This document shows, in pieces, positions 59,668 to 64,000 of a stretch of DNA of 64,000 bases (position 1 is its first letter; the number at the start of each line of letters is the position of its first letter). Below the pieces are notes generated by a model. It saw only the letters and a program-made list of their open reading frames with translations. It was not told the DNA's origin and searched no databases. Origin of the DNA: Diphasiastrum complanatum. Taxonomy: Eukaryota; Streptophyta; Lycopodiopsida; Lycopodiales; Lycopodiaceae. The position numbers and the translations under genes were made by a program. The stretch spans positions 27,643,253-27,707,252 of the forward strand of contig CM055104.1 of NCBI GenBank assembly GCA_029204225.1, read 5' to 3'.

Positions 59668-60411
59668 TGTTATTGTTAGCTCCTAGAATTTCTCTAGTTT
59701 ATCTAAGCATTTTTTGGCCTCATTTCAAAGATGCTATCATAATGTAATATGAGGAATGAAGCCTTGGGAAAGCATTCTCTGTTATTTGGCACATGTGGCA
59801 TCTATTTATATGGCCATCTTGCCAATTACAATGCATGTGACCAATATTGGTCAAGCTAGAAATGGTCAATTTCAACACCCATAGCTTCATGCAAAGTTAA
59901 AACTATTTGATTTTTTTTCACGAGGCAGTACACATTTTCTCAAAATGTTACCCATTCCTCTTCAATAAAGTTGGCTTGCAATAAATTGGTATGGCATTTT
60001 CTTGATAATTAATTTATGTTGTTGTGCCTTTGGTAAATTCAAATTAGCTTGTCCATGAATCAAATATTCAAGATTGCTTATTGTCCAATCAAGCACTGCA
60101 TCCACATAAAATATAGCTACATTTGGTAACTCATCATTAATATTTTAATTCTTCGGAGATGATTTGATTTGCAACACATAGTCAACCGTATGATGTTGCT
60201 TTCCCTTGAATACTACTAGTCAACATTCAAGCAACCACCTAATGATTCTTATCGTACTGCAAGTCCTATTCACCAAATATAATAACGATTGATGATCTAT
60301 ATAGAAAGCAAAATTTGTTTCCATAATATAATGATGAATTTTCTTTACTAAAAAGACCATTGCCAAGGCTGCTTGTTTAGTTTTGAAATAGTTGACTTTC
60401 GCATCATTCAA
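59668..60411 (-). pseudogene. Gyp4B: RNase H to integrase N-terminal remnant
   Basis: RNase H blocks LNDAKVNYFKTKQAALAMVF, FYIDHQSLLYLVNRTC and IRIIRWLLEC (60411-60220) are followed by a degenerate stretch with DELPNVAIFYVDAVLDW (about 60130-60080), corresponding to DELPDAALFYIDIVPEW of Gyp2. It fades before the Cop3-family LTR at 59667. This part is missing from Gyp4A. Confidence 0.8.
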
Positions 60412-60900
60412 TTGTCAAATGGAAAATCTGGCAGAAGAATCCTTCTTATATTCACTTGGTTGGATCAGTACATCTCCTATTTTGATCCTTCTTATAACAT
60501 ACTTTGATCCATTTTCAGCGGCACATGAAATTTAATCATCCAATTTGTTGATCGTAAGATGGGTTTTGAAATCAGTGCGTCCTTCAACTTTTGGGAGGCT
60601 TCCAAAGCTTTTTCTATCCAAAGTGAAATGATTGTAAGTTTATATATAAGATATGCCAATTCCGCAAAGAACAAATGAATGTCCTATAATAGTTGGCATG
60701 TCCCATAAAGATGTATAACCTCTCGGACCATCCTTGGTGGTGGAAGATCCATGATTATCTGCACTTTTGATAAATCGTTTGCTATACCATATCGAGGTAT
60801 AATATGGCCCGAAATTAGACCATGTGCAATCCAAATTCGACACTTTTCAGGGATCCAGAGGGTATTTAAAATTTGTGACATTAAAAAAATACTATGTTTG
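60412..60900 (-). pseudogene. Gyp4B: gypsy RT fragment
   Basis: Collinear with Gyp4A: YGIANDLSKVQIIMDLPPP, FAELAYLIYKLTIISLW, EKALEASQKLKDALI. Compared with 29135-29750 it lacks about 130 bp containing the former catalytic block (the part that in Gyp4A reads YLNDLCIHG), and it carries a small insertion near 60480 (repeated CTTATAACATA / TTTTGATCC). Confidence 0.85.
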
Positions 60901-60939
60901 CATAACTCTCTAAAAAGTGTTTAGTGCATATATCAATTA

Positions 60940-60941
<2 letters not shown>

Positions 60942-60976
<35 letters not shown>
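60942..60976. repeat. (CA)n microsatellite, Gyp4B copy
   Basis: About 17 CA units; the orthologous array in the other copy (29752-29776) has about 12. Confidence 0.95.
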
Positions 60977-60978
<2 letters not shown>

Positions 60979-61043
60979 TTGACCTATTGTTGATGCACCA
61001 AAGCCAAACAAATTGTTGGTATGATACTTCACTTAGCAATAGG

Positions 61044-61865
61044 AGTTTTTGTCCACGTTTTTCTACTATATTTTAGCTGAATTTGATAACTATGGATGGA
61101 TTTTAAGCTCTGTTACTTTCAAGGAAGTTTACAATTGCTTCTGCCAGCGTCACACCATTGAGTTCAATGATAAGTTTACATTTCTATAGTCACAATCCAC
61201 GGTTTTATTGCACTTCCATCTGTTTTTAGTTGATTTTTAAAAATGAACCTTTACTGGTCATTTTATGTCAGTGAAACTAATCATTATTTTTTATGAGAAA
61301 TGTTGCCTCTGTTGAATGCAATCGCTCTTTTGGATTACAAAGTCAATCAATCTCTTTCTATAATTGATGACCTAGGCTTGTTGATCTTCATCACTAGATG
61401 CCACATGGAACTTTTAGTATAACGGTTATATTACCTACAAGCTACCGCACCTAGTAATGGCATTGGCATATTTTAAAGAGTTTTTTTTTAGTTATTAAAA
61501 ATCAGAAATTTAGATTTGAAAGAAATTTTTTTGTAAGATTTGTTATGAAACCAACAAACGCTTGTGGATACATAAATGCAAAAGGGGAGAGGTCCTCATC
61601 TATGCTTTGCATGTGTGAATGAATGAATGATGTGATGTTATTACATAAGTTGTATTTTTTGTGTATGATGTTTGTTACAAGCACTTGTGCACTTTGATAA
61701 GTGTTTCCATGTGAGCTCTTTATGCATCTGAAATTCACATCCTTACACTTTGAGAGTCAGACTTCACACCAAAGCTCCTTTCATTGAAAAAAAAACAGAA
61801 GCTGAGCTCAATTTCCGAAAATTGCCACCTATGATGATGGTGGTAAGGTACTACATTGCCTAATT
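61044..61865. other. Interval without recognised genes
   Basis: Beyond the end of the duplicated Gyp4 module. AT-rich, no ORF with recognisable content. The right part (61740-61865) is probably the 3' untranslated region of the gene that ends at 61866; no AATAAA was located with confidence. Confidence 0.4.
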
Positions 61866-62996
61866 TCACCCTGAGAGCCATCCTCCATAACAATGCTCAT
61901 ATGGTGTGTTTGCAGCTCCTGCTGCTGCTGCTGCAGAACAACAGGGAGAACCAGTGAAGCGATCATTCTTCTTATACAGATTGCTGCCGACGCCATCCGG
62001 AAGCGAATTCAATATTGGCAGCTGCATGATACTGTTCAACGCATGATGATGACCATGCCCCAAGATTTTTGTAGATTCTGAAGAACAAGTGCCAAAAGAA
62101 GTTTGAAGGCGCTGTTTTGCTTTAGCGAGGTTTGATACTGTGGTTGCCTCAGCATCCCTTATTTCATCACAAGCTCCAGTGATGAGATTAATGATGTATG
62201 TCTTACCAACAGTATGCTTACATCTCTTGCTCTCTGCGTCGCTGCTGCTCCAGCTGCCACTCTTACTGCGTTTCAAGTTGTTGCAGTTTTTTAAGTTGGA
62301 TGTAACTGCATGCAGGTTAAATAAATTAGAAGAATCCCCTTTTGGGATTTTGGCGGAGAGTGATTCTGATCTCAAGGAAGCGTGTCCCTTATTGCCACCA
62401 ATATCCACATTGCAGCTGCATTCTGTGCTAGACTTCTTATCATCTTTCTGCCCTGATGTAGCCGTACCGCGGAAAGCCAATTCGTCCAAGAAATTCGTCT
62501 TCTCTGCATTGCACCTTGATATTTTGGATGCGGGATCTAAAACCAGGTGATGTGGAACCCTTTTCTTTTCCGGACCGAGAAGACTATCAGCTTTGTGGAC
62601 AGGCCGGCCTCTGAGGCTACCATCCATATTGCAGCTACATTCATCAGGAGGATTTGTGTCATTTTTGCCATTGAAAATCAGTTGTGTATAAGAAAAACTG
62701 CTATTGCCTCTTGGTGACAATCCAGATGAGCTTTGATTTTCATGCAATCGAGCTTGAAGATTGAAGTCCATCAGCTCTGCATGCGAACCTCTAGGGTTTT
62801 CCTGCTTTCCTGTTGCATGCTTTTGCTTCACATACACCTCCTGATCGCAGTCAGTACAAGGGGCTTTGCCAGACATATTCTCAATCATGCTAAACTTTTG
62901 CTCTTTAACCTGTCCGACAATCATAGGATCTGAATTTTTCTTGAGTACTGTTGACACATCAATTTGCATGATGGGTGTGGATGTGGATGTACACAT
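61866..62996 (-). CDS. Putative host gene, 376-aa Ser/Asn/Cys-rich protein of unknown function
   Basis: An uninterrupted frame from ATG 62996 to 61866 has higher GC than the surrounding repeats. I do not recognise the protein. It is hydrophilic and probably disordered, with no signal peptide or membrane segment. Two Cys-rich repeats of similar form occur: ECSCNMDGSLRGRPVHKADS (about residues 116-135) and ECSCNVDIGGNKGHASLRSE (about 191-210), plus an N-terminal CTDCDQEVY. A basic patch (ESKRCKHTVGK) precedes YIINLITGACDEIRDAEAT and a short helix NLAKAKQRLQ. An alanine run coded by a GCA repeat (SAAAAAGAA) lies near the C-terminus. There is no transposon motif. A GTAAGTAA donor-like site at 63088-63081 just upstream hints at an intron before or in the 5' part, so further exons are possible. 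Confidence 0.6.
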   Translation of the reverse strand: MCTSTSTPIMQIDVSTVLKKNSDPMIVGQVKEQKFSMIENMSGKAPCTDCDQEVYVKQKHATGKQENPRGSHAELMDFNLQARLHENQSSSGLSPRGNSSFSYTQLIFNGKNDTNPPDECSCNMDGSLRGRPVHKADSLLGPEKKRVPHHLVLDPASKISRCNAEKTNFLDELAFRGTATSGQKDDKKSSTECSCNVDIGGNKGHASLRSESLSAKIPKGDSSNLFNLHAVTSNLKNCNNLKRSKSGSWSSSDAESKRCKHTVGKTYIINLITGACDEIRDAEATTVSNLAKAKQRLQTSFGTCSSESTKILGHGHHHALNSIMQLPILNSLPDGVGSNLYKKNDRFTGSPCCSAAAAAGAANTPYEHCYGGWLSG

Positions 62997-63420
62997 GATT
63001 GCAGTGCTTCTTCTTGATAAGAGTATATTGTCTATCTGTCTGTACCGATACAGAGAGAAGCAGCAGGCGAAGTGAGCTGATTACTTACCCACCAACAGGC
63101 AGACTTGTATTCCTGCCACCTGAAATAAAGTTTCATCCGCTTGACTCCAGCAGCAGCAGGAGGAGAAAAAATGGATGGCTGAGGGAGGGTATGCTCTCCT
63201 CTTTGTCCTTGGCTTGATCCAAACGATATTCAGCTCCGCTCCGATTCCCGACGATGATGATGCGAGGCGAGAGGAGAGCAGAGGAGTGAGGCAACGCGAA
63301 GCAAAGCAGAGCAGATGTGAGAAATAAAATGAGCAGGAGTATTTTATTTGAGAAATAAACCACGTGCGAATTGAAAAGCGCGACCATGTGACCTAATAAA
63401 ATAGCTTCCAACATCTATTT
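62997..63420 (-). promoter_or_regulatory. Upstream region or 5' exon of the putative host gene
   Basis: GC-richer, CT-rich on the minus strand (TCTGCTCTCCTCTCGCCTCG, 63282-63263), like a plant 5' untranslated region. Candidate splice donor GTAAGTAA at 63088-63081. The 93-codon minus-strand ORF at 63414-63133 is out of frame with the main ORF and may be chance or an upstream ORF. AAATAAAAT near 63350 is the only TATA-like stretch seen. Confidence 0.4.
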
Positions 63421-64000
63421 CCCCAACTAATATTTGGCCTCAAACTAAAATTCAACTCATTATCAAATGGTGATGACAATTTACTTTTCCTTTGCGAAAG
63501 TACTTTACTTTTGAACCATAAATGGATCTACACAAGATCCACAAGAGTGATTGGATGCTTTCTTAACAATCTATTGCAAAAACTAGACACACAAAATTGA
63601 TCTAGAATGGCAATTTTACATTCAACATGTAAGAACAATAAAAAAGCATTGCTCATTGATGAAATCCCAGTCCACACGTGTGAACCACAGCCTGATGTAC
63701 GACCTGAAGACAGAGAATGAGGGCAATATCACTTTGGTAGCATTTAGAACATACAAACGTGTAGTAGCTCGGGATTTGCCAATGAGCTCCAAAAGTTTTC
63801 TAAGTCCTCACTATGGGAGGATGGAATACATACCAAAAGCCTTCTCCTTTGTAAAGTTAGGCCCGGAATTTCCAGCACGTAATAAGGAATTTAACTTGGA
63901 TTTCTTCACTAATTTGCCACTCTAGCCTCATTCCTAGAGTCTCCTCCTAATGGGAGCAAGCCAGGGAAGTTCAGTCTTAAATAGTCCTCTCTCTCCTAAG
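63421..64000. other. Interval without recognised genes
   Basis: AT-rich. An 89-codon plus-strand ORF (63656-63925) has no recognisable domain. A CCACACGTGTGAACC dyad at 63672-63686 resembles those of the NA-B and LTR-C families, so this may be the edge of another such element. Confidence 0.4.

Noticed and set aside
63656-63925. 89-codon plus-strand ORF near the right edge
   Set aside because: No recognisable domain and ordinary length for AT-rich sequence.

Overview
The window reads as nuclear DNA of a land plant with a large, repeat-packed genome. It is AT-rich and holds many decayed Ty1/copia and Ty3/gypsy LTR retrotransposons that use the initiator-methionine tRNA primer site (TGGTATCAGAGC), two En/Spm (CACTA)-type transposase relics, and long GA/CT and CA microsatellites. 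I cannot name the species. There is no bacterial, organellar, rRNA, tRNA or CRISPR content. Almost every coding region is a pseudogene. The one good candidate for a host gene is the uninterrupted 376-codon minus-strand ORF at 61866-62996.

Layout. 1-10306: a gypsy element (Gyp1) whose pol half lies on the minus strand (1-1601) and whose LTR, leader and gag-protease lie on the plus strand (6452-9810). Between them sit a non-autonomous LTR element (NA-B, 1602-5611) and a copia pol fragment. The two split points are explained by one inversion of about 8.2 kb between an 11-bp microhomology in Gyp1 and in one NA-B LTR; the rest of that LTR is at 9812-10306. 10307-12642: copia Cop2 (gag to integrase, truncated). 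12643-16400: two convergent, intron-containing genes I cannot assign; the minus-strand one looks like a DDE-type transposase. 16872-19880: En/Spm-1 relic (coiled-coil ORF plus C-terminal half of TNP2), cut by a copia tail and LTR (19881-20990). 22590-24660: LTR-like sequence and a gypsy gag-protease (Gyp3). 25925-29134: gypsy integrase scrap, an LTR with primer site, and copia Cop3. 29135-29812: gypsy RT scrap (Gyp4A). 29836-30761: two LTR pieces. 30774-32900: an unassigned minus-strand relic.

33961-48173: copia Cop5, the most complete element, carrying in its integrase a nested minus-strand LTR element that encodes only Gag (TRG, 37161-44969). 48174-51588: gypsy Gyp2 (minus, integrase to the region upstream of RT). 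51589-53997: Cop4, a deletion derivative with both LTRs but only gag joined to the RNase H tail. 53998-57562: En/Spm-2 relic holding the N-terminal half of TNP2. 57625-58414: microsatellites. 58848-60976: a second copy of the LTR plus gypsy module seen at 28260-29812. 61866-63420: the host gene candidate and its GC-richer upstream region.

Nothing here forms a working pathway. The genes relate to one another as layers of insertion, inversion, deletion and duplication. The least ordinary material is the pair of unassigned convergent genes at 12.7-16.4 kb, the Gag-only element TRG, the zinc-knuckle ORF of NA-B, and the inversion footprint.
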